This document shows positions 1 to 20,012 of a stretch of 64,000 nt of DNA, piece by piece. This DNA comes from Gymnogyps californianus (taxonomy: Eukaryota > Chordata > Aves > Accipitriformes > Cathartidae): positions 15,798,368-15,862,367 of the forward strand of contig NC_059481.1 in assembly GCF_018139145.2 (NCBI RefSeq), given 5' to 3'. A model generated the notes under the pieces. The model saw only the letters and a program-made list of their open reading frames with translations, was not told where the DNA came from and did no database searches. Positions within the stretch are counted from its first letter, which is position 1. Each line of letters starts with the position of its first letter. Both the position numbers and the translations under genes were made by a program.

Positions 1-7909
<7,909 letters not shown>

Positions 7910-8490
7910 TACGACACATAGCTGGGGCGGCTGCTTTCCTTCGGTCTGGGCCTCTGCCACAGATGCACCAAAGCCAGACACTTGCGCCTTCTAGGAAACC
8001 AAACCATCACTCATGTCAAGAAACCTGACCTGGGAGCTCCTACCAGCCGGCATCTCGCAGGGCCCTCAGCTGCAGAAAGCCGATCTGCTCAAGTTAGGCG
8101 TGTGAATGTTTCTTCTGACCCTATTTGTACTGTGGAGGTCCCACTGCATTAAGTGCTGCTGTTGTTCCCTATTTCTGTTGATGAACAAAGTGTAGCTGAG
8201 GTTCCTTTCTTGGTTTCCCAGAGGCATGTCTGTTTTCTCTCCTGTTGTAGGTCTTAGGACGGCAAAGATGGAGCTTTGCAACGCATTGTGGAGTGCTCCC
8301 TTCTGCACTGGTGCTCTGCCTTGTTGAGACAAACAGCCTGTTGCAGAGGGAATGGATGGGAGCCACGAGGAGGGCTTAGAAATACAGCTACCCGTGTTTG
8401 CATCTTCAGTATTACTAGGGAAATGAAATCCTGTTCTCATCCACACAATCTACTTGCATGATTTTAATATGCAAGAGGTCAGGAAAAAAA
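7910..8490 (+). other. DET1: Proximal DET1 3' UTR (extent uncertain)
   Basis: This sequence follows the DET1 stop and should begin its 3' UTR. I found no canonical AATAAA close by. Weak or variant signals occur further on, such as ATTAAA at 9816-9821, so the transcript end cannot be placed from sequence alone. Confidence 0.5.
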
Positions 8491-8600
8491 GGTGTGAGAA
8501 ATCACTGCAATTGAGACACATGAGGTGTGTTCCTGACTCTTATGCAAATCACTTAATCTTTGTGCCTTAGTATCTGTAAAAGCTCCTAAGTGAAAGGTGG
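8490..8600 (+). repeat. MIR-like ancient SINE fragment
   Basis: The segment around 8531-8582 reads like the MIR core and 3' arm: a tract close to 'GACTCTTATGCAAATCACTT' followed by AATCTTTGTGCCT and ending ATCTGTAAAA. The MIR consensus has the same order (tgacct-tgggcaagtcactt, then ctctgtgcctcagtt, then atctgtaaaatg). It is strongly diverged, as expected of an old amniote element. It lies in or near the DET1 3' UTR. Confidence 0.6.
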
Positions 8601-10130
8601 TGTGTTAATACCAGAAAGCCAGGGCAGCTGGTTGTGTCTCTAATGCACGAGGAGGTGGGCACAGAAGGAAGATGAGTGACTGGGAAGAGTGTGGGGAGCA
8701 ACAGCAGCTCCTTGCTCACGTCGGAAGGACTTTTCTGCAGCATGGGGGTAAATCCTCACGGCCATCTGCAGGTTCTGCTGCTGAGGGGAAGGGAGACCCA
8801 GCTGCTGGCACCCTCCTGCATGTTCAAGTACGAGTGTGGAGAATGAGTAGCGTTTGGGTTTGCCCAGAAAGGAGGGAGGAGACCTGAATTAATGTGCATT
8901 GCTGCAGGTTTGCAGTTAGGAGATGAGCTTGTTGACTTAGGTTGCTTACCTATCTCTGTTTGATATGCCGTTCTCTGTGAGAACGTGACTTGCTGTTCCC
9001 AGGCTTCAAAGCACAGCTGGCTGGTGCGTCGATGCTGACTGGACCACTGCAGTGTTTATGCTGCTGATAAAATAAGCTCCTGGGTGTAATATTACCTGCC
9101 ACCAAGGGATGATGAGGATGCTGGCCTGCCCTTCTTTCTTAAAAATGGAGTTTTTGGTTGTAGGCTGACATTTGGGTTGTTCTGCACACAGGCTAGTTTA
9201 TGACTGTGTGCTGCCAGGCAATGCAACCATCCCAGCCTCGCAAGGTGCTCTGTCGGAAGCCGGAGCCTGCTGTTGTCCTGTTCCTATAAGAGGTACAGAG
9301 GGGGCATTAGAAAATTGGTGCTTATACACGGGAGACCCTCTACTTTAAAGGACCCTGTGGGTGTCTTGTTTGGACCAAAATGAGCTGTGGGTGATGTGTT
9401 GTGGCCACATGCCTGTGAAGAACAGTGTTGAAGTCATGCATTCATTTTGCATGGTAATACATAGGAGAATAACTGTGTGGGTTGTTGGTGCCTGCGTATA
9501 GCATGAATAGTGGACCTCGTAATGGAGGGTGCCCTGGGGTCCTTGAATCAGCCTTTACTCTGTCTCATGGTACTTCTTGCCTCTCCTGGCCTTGCTAAAC
9601 ATATTTCTAGGGTAAGACATTGTATTTCACTGCTCTTTTCCTGGTGTTTGCACTGTTGGTTTCTCAGGTCTGTCGAGAGCGATTTCAGGTCAGAAGACTG
9701 CTAATAGAGGAGGTGTCGGGCCGTGCATGCTTTAGCTCCAGGTTCCTCTCCATCTAATAACACTATTTGTCAAGGTTTTAGGTTTTTATCCTGTGATCTG
9801 TTCCTCAAACATTCAATTAAAGCTCCAAGTGGAGAATCATTTGCACATTGTAGATCATGGATTTACCTCCTTCTGCACAACGCTCACATTTGTTCACACT
9901 TCCAGTATGAGACTTTTTTTTTTTTTCTTTTCCAAAGCTCTCAGCAGCTCCATCCAAGACTGGGTTTACTCCTTGGTGTCACAGCCTTGGGAGGTCAGTG
10001 CTTTCTAAAATAGCTGTCAGATCTCCATTTAGACTTTTTTTGGGTGGCAAAAATATAAACCACTTCAGCATTTCTGCCGTCGGGGCTTTTGCCAAATTCA
10101 GGCTGTCCTGTGTGAAGCAGAGAGCATGGC
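8600..10130. other. DET1 downstream sequence, nothing recognised
   Basis: This is unique-looking sequence between two MIR-like remnants. It contains a poly-T stretch near 9907-9920 and chance ORFs only. It may be 3' UTR or intergenic. Confidence 0.5.
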
Positions 10131-10134
10131 ACAG

Positions 10135-10340
10135 GTTGTTGGACTTGGGGCTGAGAGACCAGAGATCTGTTCTTAGCTCTGCTATTAAATTGTTCTGTGA
10201 CTGGGGGCAAATCTCTTCCTGTTCCAGCTGGTGTTTCCTTCTCCATAAATGAGGCCAAAAACATATTTTCAGCTTTTGTAAAACACTGAGATTCGTGGAT
10301 AAAAAGTGCTGGACAAATGCTAAGTATTTTCTTATTATGT
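10135..10340 (+). repeat. MIR-like SINE, nearly full length
   Basis: In order the segment shows 'GGGCTGAGAGACCAGAGATC', 'TTCTTAGCTCTGCTATTAA', 'TGTTCTGTGACTGGGGGCAA', then a CTTCTCCATAAATGAGG stretch, then 'AAAACACTGAGATT' and finally 'AAAAGTGCTGGACAAATGC' with a TAAGTATTTTCTTATTAT end. This parallels the MIR consensus from its 5' body through the CORE to the AGCGCTATATAAATGC-TAAGTATTATTAT tail. The whole-element collinearity makes it a better call than the neighbouring fragment. Confidence 0.75.
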
Positions 10341-13300
10341 TTGCAGACAAACTGATTGATCATTCTGGGTACTAATTGCCTTGGAGTAGCATAGCAGATC
10401 CTCTGGTCTTGGCTGCTGCATTTTATATCTACAACAGAGTTAATTTTATTACAGAAATGTATTGAAAGAAAAGTCTCTCATGCTTGAAATTTTGATTCTT
10501 TTATTTAAGAAACAAAAAAGTGTGTGTGTGGTGGGGAGGGTGGGAGGAAAGGGGAGATATTTTCTACCTGATATTTTTCCTAGGCTAGGATGAAGATTTG
10601 TTAGCAACACAAGACAAAAATGGAATAAACAGAATTTGCTTTAAGAGCCTGATTTATTGTCTTTGTCTTCCAAAAATCTTAATGGTGCAGATGGGAATCC
10701 CTTTGCTAAGAAGAGACGGCAGGAGTGTGCCTTGGACTACGCAGGCTTATTGCATGCAAGTTTGCTGCCTCTTCCTGGCACTTGGAGTACAAGTATGCTC
10801 AAGGATGTTCCTACCTGAGGCATTTCTGTAGTTACTGCAGATTTCTCAAATTCTTGTCTACATGAGCTAATGGTGGGGGAGGAATTCTTGGCCTTCAGTT
10901 ACGTTTTCCCCTTTGTATATTATTACTAGCCCACCTTGTATTCGGAGACTCTTCCTTTATTCCATTTATTAGCATTTGTCTAACCTTGTGGCCGTTTTCT
11001 GCTGATGGTCCACGATCAAGAGATGAAAGCTGAGCACACCTTGCTTGGCAGAAGAGCCATCACCTGTCCACTGCTTTTGGGTTGGGCTAAGGCACTCGGA
11101 TTTTCCAGTGTGCTGCTCCCAGCTGCGATGCAGCTTTGCAGAACATTGTGGCTGAGAACATGCAGACGGGACCTTCCCAAAGTCTGGGATCCCCTTGTAA
11201 TCCACTGCTGCTCTGTAAAAACCTAGCAGCATCCCTGTTTGTGTTAGTTCCTCTAAGCATCCACATCCTGGGCATGAAAGCCACTTTCCTTTCATCCCTT
11301 CCTCCATTTTTGTGTGTGCAGTTCTCTGATGCTTTCCTTTAGAGACCTTGAGCATATCAGAAAGCTCTTGAGCCCGTGGCTTTTCAAATGGGCGCTAAGT
11401 GATGAGGAGATGCTTGACTTGGAAACCGTGTTTGACTGGCAGCAGAATCCCATCTTTAGCTACTTCTTGTGCTGCCTTTGCTTTTAAAAAAAAAAAAAGG
11501 TAGTAAAAGCAGGACACTTGCAGTATTTCTTATATAAACTGCATTAGACAGCGAGCCACAGAAATCCTGTTAGAATCAAATCTATGTATCCAGTAATGGT
11601 GTGTCCCTACTAAAGACTCCTTTCAATTAACCTTCCAGCACTGAGTGGCTGGCCCTGATTTAGCTCCCTGATGTTCTCGGTGTACTTATAGGACCTTCCT
11701 TTTGCTCAGGTACTGGCATCTATTATGCTTTACTTGGTCCTTTTGACCCAGCTAGAAGAATCAGATTTCTGATGCTTTAAGAAGTCTCTTTGTCTTTCTT
11801 GTTTGTGTCCTCTGTCTTGCCGCTTTTTTGCCAGCTTTTCCTGCAGGATCTCTCAAGGCTGTGGGCAGAGAGATGGTAAAGGCTGGATGGCAATGGGACA
11901 TGTGGCCCTCCGACAGCTTTCAGCCTTCTGTGAACCTTTATCGGATAGGCGGACGCTGCAGAGCAAGTAGATGGTCCTGTGGGCAAGCAATGGGGCAGGA
12001 TTTTGTGGATCTGCTTTTGCCTTGCTTTCTGCATTTCAGCGTCCAGGTTGTTGATGTGCATGAATCCTTGTTCTTCCCTGTCTTGTTATATGGTTCTAAA
12101 AGCTTTTCTGGCCAAATACTCCCCAGGAGGAGGGAATGGTGAAAGGGCTTTTATTTTTTTTCTTTTTTCCTTGCTCCAGGGCTGCGAGGGACGTGGGCTG
12201 AGCTGTGCAAAGTCAGTCATTGTAGCAGTTAACAGCCTGGCACTACCTGCCCACCAGGCTGACTGCTCATCAGGCAGCAGCGTCCCCTGCTAGAGCCATT
12301 TGGTGGCTAAGGTCTGGTTTGCCTTTGTTTCTCTCGGGGAAGAGCTGTACTTATTGCGTAAGGAAATGAGTTCTCAGAAAAAATAATGTGGGGAAAACCC
12401 TGAATTGCACATTCTTTTCCTGATGTTTTGACATAAAAATACCGCACCGGTTTTAGACTAGCAATCTGGAAACCAGTAAGTCGTGGGCGACTACCGTGGT
12501 CCTGCATGCGAGGAGAACTGGAAAGGGGCACAGTGCCCCTAGTCCCAGCTGCTTAGGGCTGTGCTGCAGCATCTGGGTAACATGTTGGTCCTCGCTTGGT
12601 TAACAAGGAGGGGAGGACATTGTATGAGCCCACAGGCTTTGCTGCATTTGTGCAGAGGTAATTTTTTACCATGTCTCTTGTTTCTTTCCTCCCAGAAGTC
12701 AAATCCTTTCCTAGGACACCTTCTAGCTGTTGCAGTTTGCTAGCAGGGTGGTTGCTGTCTGTTCTCGGTTTTGTGAGGATGCCAAGCGCACCTGAAAATT
12801 TGAGGACAGTTTTAGAGGAGCGTGGCAGGGAGGTACTCGGTGGGTGCCCAGGGCCCTTGGCAGGCCAGAGGGAGGAGGACCACAGGGAGAGGTGCCTCCC
12901 AGGGGAGCTTTGCTAGAGGAGGAGCAGCATGACATTTGGCCACTGTGGAAGAAAATCCTATAGAAACTGCAACAAAGCAATGGAAAGTCGTGGGTAACAC
13001 TACAAAGCCCCCAGCATTTTCTGCATTCTGCTTTGTCCAGGTATGAACTGGAGCCTTTGGAGGAGTTTATTTTCTGTGAGTGACAGAACTAGTTTGAATT
13101 CAGCCTTTTTAAAGCCAGGAACACGTTACTTCTACTCTCCATGGCTGTCCTCTTTCTTTCTCCCCAGTAGCTTTGCAACATGCCAAGCGTGGGCCAAAGC
13201 AGCCCTGGCTTTGCCTGGAGGACTCCCTGAGCCCCTACTCTTGGCAGTGCACCATCCCCCTCTGAAAGCTGCTCTTGCACAGATTCATCCTCTCATCTGC

Positions 13301-13360
13301 CAGTGTCCTTCCTCCATCCAGGCACGTTGTGACAGCCTCAGATAGGGAGGCAGAGCGGTA
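10341..13360. other. DET1-MRPS11 intergenic, left part
   Basis: This 3-kb stretch has no recognised gene. It includes a short GT-rich run near 10520-10530 and an A-tract near 11487-11498. Overlapping ORFs occur on both strands with no similarity that I recognise. Confidence 0.5.
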
Positions 13361-13365
13361 CAAGA

Positions 13366-13600
13366 GGGTAGATTTAGATTAGATGTCAGGAAGAAATTCT
13401 TTACTGTGAGGGTGGTGAGACACTGGAAGAGGTTGCCCAGAGAAGTTGTGGATGCCCCATCCCTGGAAGTGTTCAAGGCCAGGTTGGATGGGGCTTTGAG
13501 CAACCTGGTCTAGTGGAAGGTGTCCCTGCCCATGGCAGGGGGTTGGAACTAGATGATCTTTAAGGTCCCTTCCAACCCGAACCGTTCTATGATTCTATGA
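13366..13600 (+). repeat. CR1 LINE 3' end (5'-truncated)
   Basis: The sequence is the standard 3' tail of an avian CR1 retrotransposon. It runs from GATTTAGATTAGATGTCAGG, through GAAATTCTTTACTGTGAGGG and GGGTTGGAACTAGATGATC, to CCCTTCCAACCCGAACC and ends in two TTCTATGA units at 13584-13600. It lies in + orientation, covers about 235 bp, carries no coding part, and is a typical dead-on-arrival truncated insertion. It is the clearest evidence that the window comes from a bird or reptile genome. Confidence 0.97.
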
Positions 13601-13889
13601 GAGAGAATTGCGTGGCCCAGCACACTGTCTCCCTCCCAGTGCCTGATGAAATGGGCAGCAGCTTCTGGTTACCTTGGATGGGGCTGGTGAGGATGCGCTG
13701 ATGGTGCTGACATCCAACCCCAGGCCTGAGCCCTGCCAGAGGACAGCCCAGCCCTGGGGGTGCTGGAGCCAGGGGATGCATGGGACCGGCTGCGCGAGGG
13801 GGCAAGGGGGGGAAGAGAGCCAGGCAGGTGGCAGGGAAGCCCTGCCAGAGCTAGCCAGCCGCTGTTCAACGTGATTTTAGGGTGTTAAT

Positions 13890-14345
13890 AAGAGCAGCAG
13901 GCAGCGCCGCATCCCTCTGAGCGCCTGCTCGCTGCCGCTGAGCTGGTCATTTGACCTCGGTGCTCCTCAAAGGCGTAAAATGGAGCGATGCTGGATTAGA
14001 TGTACCCGCTGCCCTTGGTGAGCACCGGGGAGATACGGTCCTCGCCCTCCCGCCTCCGGCCTGCTGGCGCCCAGCGCCGTCGCCACGGCAACGGGGAGAA
14101 ACAGCCATCCGCATGGAAACGGCCTTGCTGCGCCCAGCAACCGACTGGGGGGGGAAACCGGCTCAAATGGTGAGTTTGGAGAGGTGAGGGCCGCCGGCAC
14201 CCCTGAGGCAACCGGCGGGGAGCCCTGGCCCATGCCGCTGGGCTGAACCTGCATCCTGCGGGATACCACAGCATCGGCACCATCCCCACGGGTGGGACAC
14301 CCCTCCTGAAACACCGGCGTCACCCCCATCGCAAAGCCAGCGTGC
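13890..14345. promoter_or_regulatory. CpG-rich island with a perfect RFX X-box
   Basis: CpG dinucleotides are dense from about 13.9 to 14.35 kb, unlike the flanks. At 14079-14092 GTCGCCACGGCAAC fits the RFX X-box consensus GTNRCC-N2-RGYAAC at every position. RFX sites of this form mark promoters of ciliary genes (established knowledge). A strong splice-donor match, ATG then GTGAGT, follows at 14167-14175. The island is far from any recognised gene start, so it could be the promoter of an unannotated transcript or an isolated CpG-rich element. Confidence 0.4.
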
Positions 14346-15061
14346 GCTTTCGTGTCTCCAGCCGTGAAGGATGGTTTTTCATTGCTGCTGCCCTATTTTT
14401 TTGGGGCTGGTCCTGAGGTCAGGGTAAGGTCCAGATTATCTGTGCTGATACCTGCAGCAGCGTCGGTAGGTCACTGGTTCAGCTCTGACCGGTGAGTCCT
14501 TAATGCTAGTAAAATCCCTCTTTGTAAGGGAGAAGGGGCAGCTGGCAGCCAAACAAGGTCTCCTGTAACATAGGGCAGACAAATGTCGTGTCGACAGTGT
14601 GTTTGTGCGGTGCAGCCCATCTGGCTTTGGGCAGCAAAGTCCGAGCTAATCTCTCCTCTCCCTGCCTCCTACCCCTTAAACCCCCAGACAATGGCTCTGC
14701 TCACGCCAGCTTCTTTCCCAGAGAGGGCTCAGATTTGAAGGAGATGTCGGTGCTGACCTGCTGGCTCTGATAAGGGCTGGGGAGAGCAGCTCTGCCGTGC
14801 GGCTGCTTGAGACCCATCAGGATTTGTCCCATTTTTACACTGGCCCTTTGGTGACAGCACTACCACTCTTGGCTGCAGGATCACTAGGAAGGGGATCTCC
14901 CCAGCCGGCTGCTCTGCTTCTCTTGCAGGGATTTCGGTAAACAGGGCTGGTTTTACAACCATGTCCAAGGGCAGATCGTTTCGGAGCATCTCCCAGCGCT
15001 GGAGCAGGCTGCTTCCCGGCTGTTGGCATTACAGAGAAGCCCAGAGGGCTGGCCTGTCTAA
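14000..15061 (+). other. Speculative two-exon reading frame (100 aa)
   Basis: An ATG at 14000 opens a frame of 170 nt up to the donor at 14170. The next good acceptor (CTTCTCTTGCAG, ending 14928) continues the same frame exactly, reading DFGKQGWFYNHVQGQIVSEH and on to TAA at 15059-15061. The join gives 100 codons. Points against it: the ATG has a poor context (T at -3), the X-box would lie inside the coding exon, and I recognise no family. It could equally be a non-coding first exon or chance. Confidence 0.15.
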
Positions 15062-18000
15062 ATTCATTTGCATTCCTTGGTCGGTTTGACCCTGGCAGCT
15101 CAGGAAATCGGTAATTTACTTCTGTGGATTCTGCAGGAGAAAAATGAAAGGCAGCATCCAGGTCTTGGCAAGGGGCTGCGTGAGAGCCATGGCTCGCAAT
15201 TAGGAGAGCAAGTTGTTTGCCTGCAGGCTGGTGCATGCAGAGATGAGTCCTGTTTCACCACCTCATCTTGGGACCTGCTGAAGGGGCCGGGGGATGAAAT
15301 ATGTGTCTTTTTCCTGCCCAGGGCCCCAAGTTTTATTTGTTACCTGGAGTCCTGTATGCGGTGGGAAGCCTGGCCTGCACCTGCACGGAGGAGCAAGCAG
15401 AGGGAGAAAGGGCCAAAAGCTGGAGTCTCTAGTGATGTGGCTAGGAGGTATGGCGGACATCAATCCCAGCCACTGTGGCTTAGAGTTTGGCTTTGCAAAA
15501 TGAATCGTTAAGTGGCAAGGCACAGAGGAGGGATTTCGGAGCCAGCTCAGAAGGGGAAGGAAGGTTTTGACGACTGTCATTGCTGCTTGGAGAGGCCTTG
15601 GAGCAGTTTCTAAATACAGCTTTGGGATGGTCTTTGTGCCTTCTTTAAAATGTTGAAGTGAAAGCCCCAAAGAGCTGGTTGTGCTGGCAGGGAGGGCTCC
15701 CGAGCAAGGCCACCCCGTGCTTCTGACGTGGAGGTCTGGCTGGGAGAACCGCAAAGGGGAGCGCATCTAGCCTGATTCTGGAGAGCACTTCCCTGCATCC
15801 TTCTCCTAATCTGTGCTGACTCTTAGACCACCAGCTGGGAGATTTTAGCCTTAGGAAAGCTTTTTGGGTTTTTTTTATGTTGTATTTTCTCTTCCTGCAT
15901 TTTTCGCTCCATGTTCTCTCTCTTTCCTGACCCACCTTTTTGTTGCCCGCATCCTTGCTTAGCATTCAGCCCCTTGCACCCAACCCCTTCTCCCTTCTGC
16001 CTGCTTTCTTTGGCAAAGCAAGCTATGAAGCTGCGGCTGGGAGCAGCTATCCCGAGCAATGGCTATTAGGGCTCCATAGCTGCTGAGAGGTTTGGGTCCA
16101 GGTGCACAGCGTCCGATTCTCGGTAGATGTGGGCGTAGGAAGAGAGTTACAAACTCCAGAGAAACGAAAGGACCCTGCCAAGTGGCACTAGCACAGGGGA
16201 AGCTTGGAGAGCACAGCAGAGGAGGTGTGAGTGGTTTCAGAAAAAGGGAATAGCATCGAGGCTTGGCTCCCCTCTGCATCTCCCCAAGAGGACCCCGCAG
16301 CCCAGCTTCACCATCATCACGGGAACTTGAATGCTATTAGGCAGTTCATTAGTAAAACCTCTGAGCAGTTCCCACTGCCGTTGAGTACCCATTAATGCCT
16401 CTTGAGGGGAGAGGAGAGCATTGGAAAAGCACAAAAACAATCTGAGGGTCCTTGATCTCTTTTTGGTCTTGAGAGGTCATGGGCTGAGGTTGGAGGGGCG
16501 GCTGGGAAGGGAAGAGGGGCCAGGCAGGGATGCCAGGCATGAAAGCAGCACCGTGTTTATCTGCTGAAGTCTGAGTGCAAAAACATAACCTGACTTGAAG
16601 TGTTACTTGTCAAAGGCTCCCGAGGGGTGCTTTAGGGTTATAAACACCTACTCACCGACCTGCCCTGTGCACATCTCGAGCCAGGTATTCCCGCACCAGA
16701 GGGAAACCCAGCAAAACCTGCGCAGATGTCCCTAACAGCTGCAGCTGGGCTGCGGTAAACCACCCCTGCTGCTACAGTTTATTAGCACTGCAGGGTCTGT
16801 CCCCTTCTCCTTGCTTGCTTGTGTATACAGTCAGCTGTTAAAGGACACTGCCATCACTTAATGAATGGTTTAATTGAATCTCACAAAGGGATCGAAAGTG
16901 GCTGCCTGACTCTTGTCACTGAGATGCTCACATAAGAAATAGTAAACCACCAATTCAGCAGATAAAGTGGCAGCTTTAGGTAGAAAGTCCTTGTTGCTGG
17001 GGATAGGGAAATAATTCCTCTTTGCAGAATAATGTACTATTAGGGAGAAGACTGGGGGCTATTCTTCCAAGCCACCAGGTGCCATCCCTGTCCAAGGGAA
17101 GGGTAACCGAGTTAGACTAACTCCCCAAGGTGGTATGGCAGTCACTAAGGGGTAAACAGACCTGAGGCAGCATTTTATCTGTAAGTCAGAACACTGTTTT
17201 GTGTTTCACCCCCTATACAATGGAGAAAGGTCCATGTGGTATTTTAAAACGGAGGGCAAAACCCCAGAAAGGCCAGGGTTGAACCAGGATGAAGCTTTGC
17301 GGTCAGTAGCAGCTTCTGAGCTTGTTTCACAGAAAAAGGCTTCTTTGAGAGTAGGGAATCAAATGTTAGGAGGGAGTGGAGAGAAAAATGTCCCAAAGCA
17401 ATGGGGAAACCCAAAGGGAGAGGATGTGACCCTAATGAGGGTGCTAATGCTGTGGCCATGCTACTGACAAGTAAAGTAACTGCTGCTCAGGAGGAACGTG
17501 AGCCAGTAGAAAACAGCATTCCACCCAGGCGCCAAAAAAAGCAATTAGAACTGGTAAACACCAGTGGCTGACTAAAACAAGGCCCTTAATTAATAGTTTC
17601 ATCTGAAGGGTAAGGAAATCATTAAGTGCTATTGGTGTCTATTAATTCCCTGCACGACGAACAACAATAGCGAGTTTTAAGACTTCTTTCACCGTACAGC
17701 ATGTGCAGGAAGGAGCGACTGAGCCCTTGCACAGGGTGGGAGAGCTTGCTTTCTGCATCTGTGCTCTCCCACTTCACTGATGACTGCCCCAGAGGCCCGG
17801 GATGTGCTGCACAATAAACAGTTCAGACTGAGCATTAAGTTAGGACATGGCTTTGAGGGTGCTCCATCAGGGCAGGAGAGAAGGTGGGTGGAAAACCTGA
17901 CTTCAACAGAAAGCTGCACAACTGAAGCACCGTGCCGGAGAGCACAGGGAGGGTACGCAGAGCTGGGGGTATGAAAGACAAATATTGCATGATACTATAC

Positions 18001-19110
18001 AGATCCAGCCACTGAACCATGGAGAATAGTGTCAGCCTCTTCTGTCCAGCTCAGAGAGTGCTATATAAATGTCAGTTGGAGGAAGAAGTAGGGGTAGCTA
18101 CCAGAACTAGGCAGGGCAGACAGGGAGATAAAACTTCCCACTGTACAAGCAGTGGCGATGCATTGGTGGACTTCATATTATGTTTACAAATGCTCAGAAA
18201 CCGAGAGTGTTAAGGAGTGGCCTTTACAAAGGGCACAGCCTTGATTCTAAGTCTGGATAAGACAAAGATTTATTCCCATTGCTTTCTGACTCTCGAGTCA
18301 CCCACCTACTCTTCCCTGAATTTCGGAAAGACCGCAGATCTCTTCCCAATCTTATTTTTCAATTTGTTCTATCATCTTTATCTGATGTGGGCACTTCTGC
18401 ATTGATGCAACGAGCAGCTTGTGGTGGAGAACAGTAGTGTTTGGTTTTCTTTGTGTGTTAGGCAGTACATCGCTGACAACCCTGCCAGCGTGGACTGGTG
18501 CTCCTCCTTTCTCAGGGCTGGTCACTGTGCTCGGCACAGAAACCAGTCCAGCCTTGCTGTTAACGCACATCAGTGTTCACACATGCTTTCCCCAGCTAGC
18601 TGCCCAAGTACTTGGAGAGTTAATCTTTGCAGTTTATAGCTGACCTGGTATCTTCTCGTTAAAAAGAAGAATATGAAGTCACTAGAAGCTCAGCCATATT
18701 TCTGGAGCTAGGGGGAAGCTCTTCTAGCGTGTCAAACATCTATGGAAGAACCGCTCTTCCTTGCTGTCAAATCTGTGACAGCTCAAGGAACTTCCCTTTA
18801 AGATAACCTACCCTCTATTCAAATTCAGACAGTTGAGTAAGGTAGGAGATTCATCTGAATCTTGTTTTCTTCTCTGCTGTCAAATGCAACTCAACAGGCT
18901 CTTCTAAGCAGACTGATTTCTTTCAAAACCTGCCGTATGCCATTCAGCCCCATGAAGGAGGTTCACTGCCTTGTTGCCATGGTACCCTTTCTCTAAAGAG
19001 GAAGAGAATAGTTAATTATGCAATTTAAGAAACTAAGGAGGAACGACAGAAAGAGAAATAATAGAAAGGAAGATTGTGGGTTTGTGATAGAACTGCTGGC
19101 TGCGCCAAAA
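15062..19110. other. DET1-MRPS11 intergenic, middle part
   Basis: This 4-kb stretch holds no recognised gene. It includes a GCTATATAAATGTCAG motif near 18060 that resembles the 3' end of a MIR element but lacks the rest. Several ORFs of 60-167 codons overlap on both strands and look like chance in GC-rich DNA. Confidence 0.45.
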
Positions 19111-19119
19111 TACAGTCTG

Positions 19120-19409
19120 TTTACAGGTGAAATATTCGCCCAGTGTATGCTGTATCTGGCCAGGGCTTCTCTGGCAGTGTGGATTTCAAGGAGGTGCCCT
19201 TTGCTAGGCAGTGGGCCTCTGCCATCCAGGAAATCAATCCCGTAGTCAGTTACTGCTGTTACCTTCCCTGGTTAATGCTCCAGAGAGCCTCAGACATATT
19301 TCCTTGGCAGAAATTCTCTCCGGATGGAGCTGGGACAGCAATAGTACATCACAGACCCATTGACAAGCTCGTGCTGCCTGTGGATATAGAGGTACAGTTC
19401 AAGACTTAA
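19120..19409 (+). other. Orphan open frame, about 95 codons
   Basis: After a TGA the frame stays open from about 19120 to TAA near 19409. It includes the segment VYAVSGQGFSGSVDFKEVPF and later KLVLPVDIEVQF. A CGCCCAG acceptor-like site precedes the GTG codon at 19143. There is no ATG early in the frame and I recognise no family. It could be a decayed exon, a repeat-derived fragment, or chance. Confidence 0.15.
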
Positions 19410-20012
19410 GTGTTTTAAATCTCCTTGGCAGCATTTCATTGTTCCTCAGGCCTACTAACCCCCTGCTTGCTTTCCCCAGGACCCCAGAAAATCCAGTTTG
19501 TGGTGCACAAGGCAGGACCAAAGAGACTGCAAGCATCAAAACTGGCAAGATCCCAGCCCCTTTAGAAGGACTGGCATTTTCCATTTGCCAGTAGCACTGG
19601 CAGGCCAGCTACAGCTGGGGCGAAACACAGCACTGCAACAGATCTTTGCCGATACTGGATCCAGACTACAGTGCTCCATGCCGTGCGAACAGGGGGAGTT
19701 GCCTCTCGCACGGCACGCTGAGCTCTGCAAGCCAGGGGGAAGGGGAAGAGTTACCCCATGCCTTGTTTCCAAATGTGTGCAGTGAGAGAAAGAGGGAAGG
19801 AAGATGACGTGACCCCATGCAGTTGTTTACTACAGGTGACTAGAAGGAGATCTAGACCTCAAGCTCCCCTTCCACCTAACAAGGGCAATAATCGCACGGG
19901 GGGCTAGATAAGAGCCACATACAGTGGTAAGAGGAAGAGAGCAGTCAAGAGGCAATAATAATCCAAAATACTTCTGGGAACACAGCAGGAACGGCTGTCA
20001 AAAGACCAACAT
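19410..20012. other. Region downstream of MRPS11, nothing recognised
   Basis: This is mixed-composition sequence beyond the likely MRPS11 polyadenylation signal. I saw no gene, repeat or RNA in it. Confidence 0.45.

Noticed and set aside
18040..18085. GCTATATAAATGTCAG as a third MIR 3' end or a TATA promoter
   Set aside because: Too short for a SINE call without the preceding CORE, and no gene follows for a promoter.
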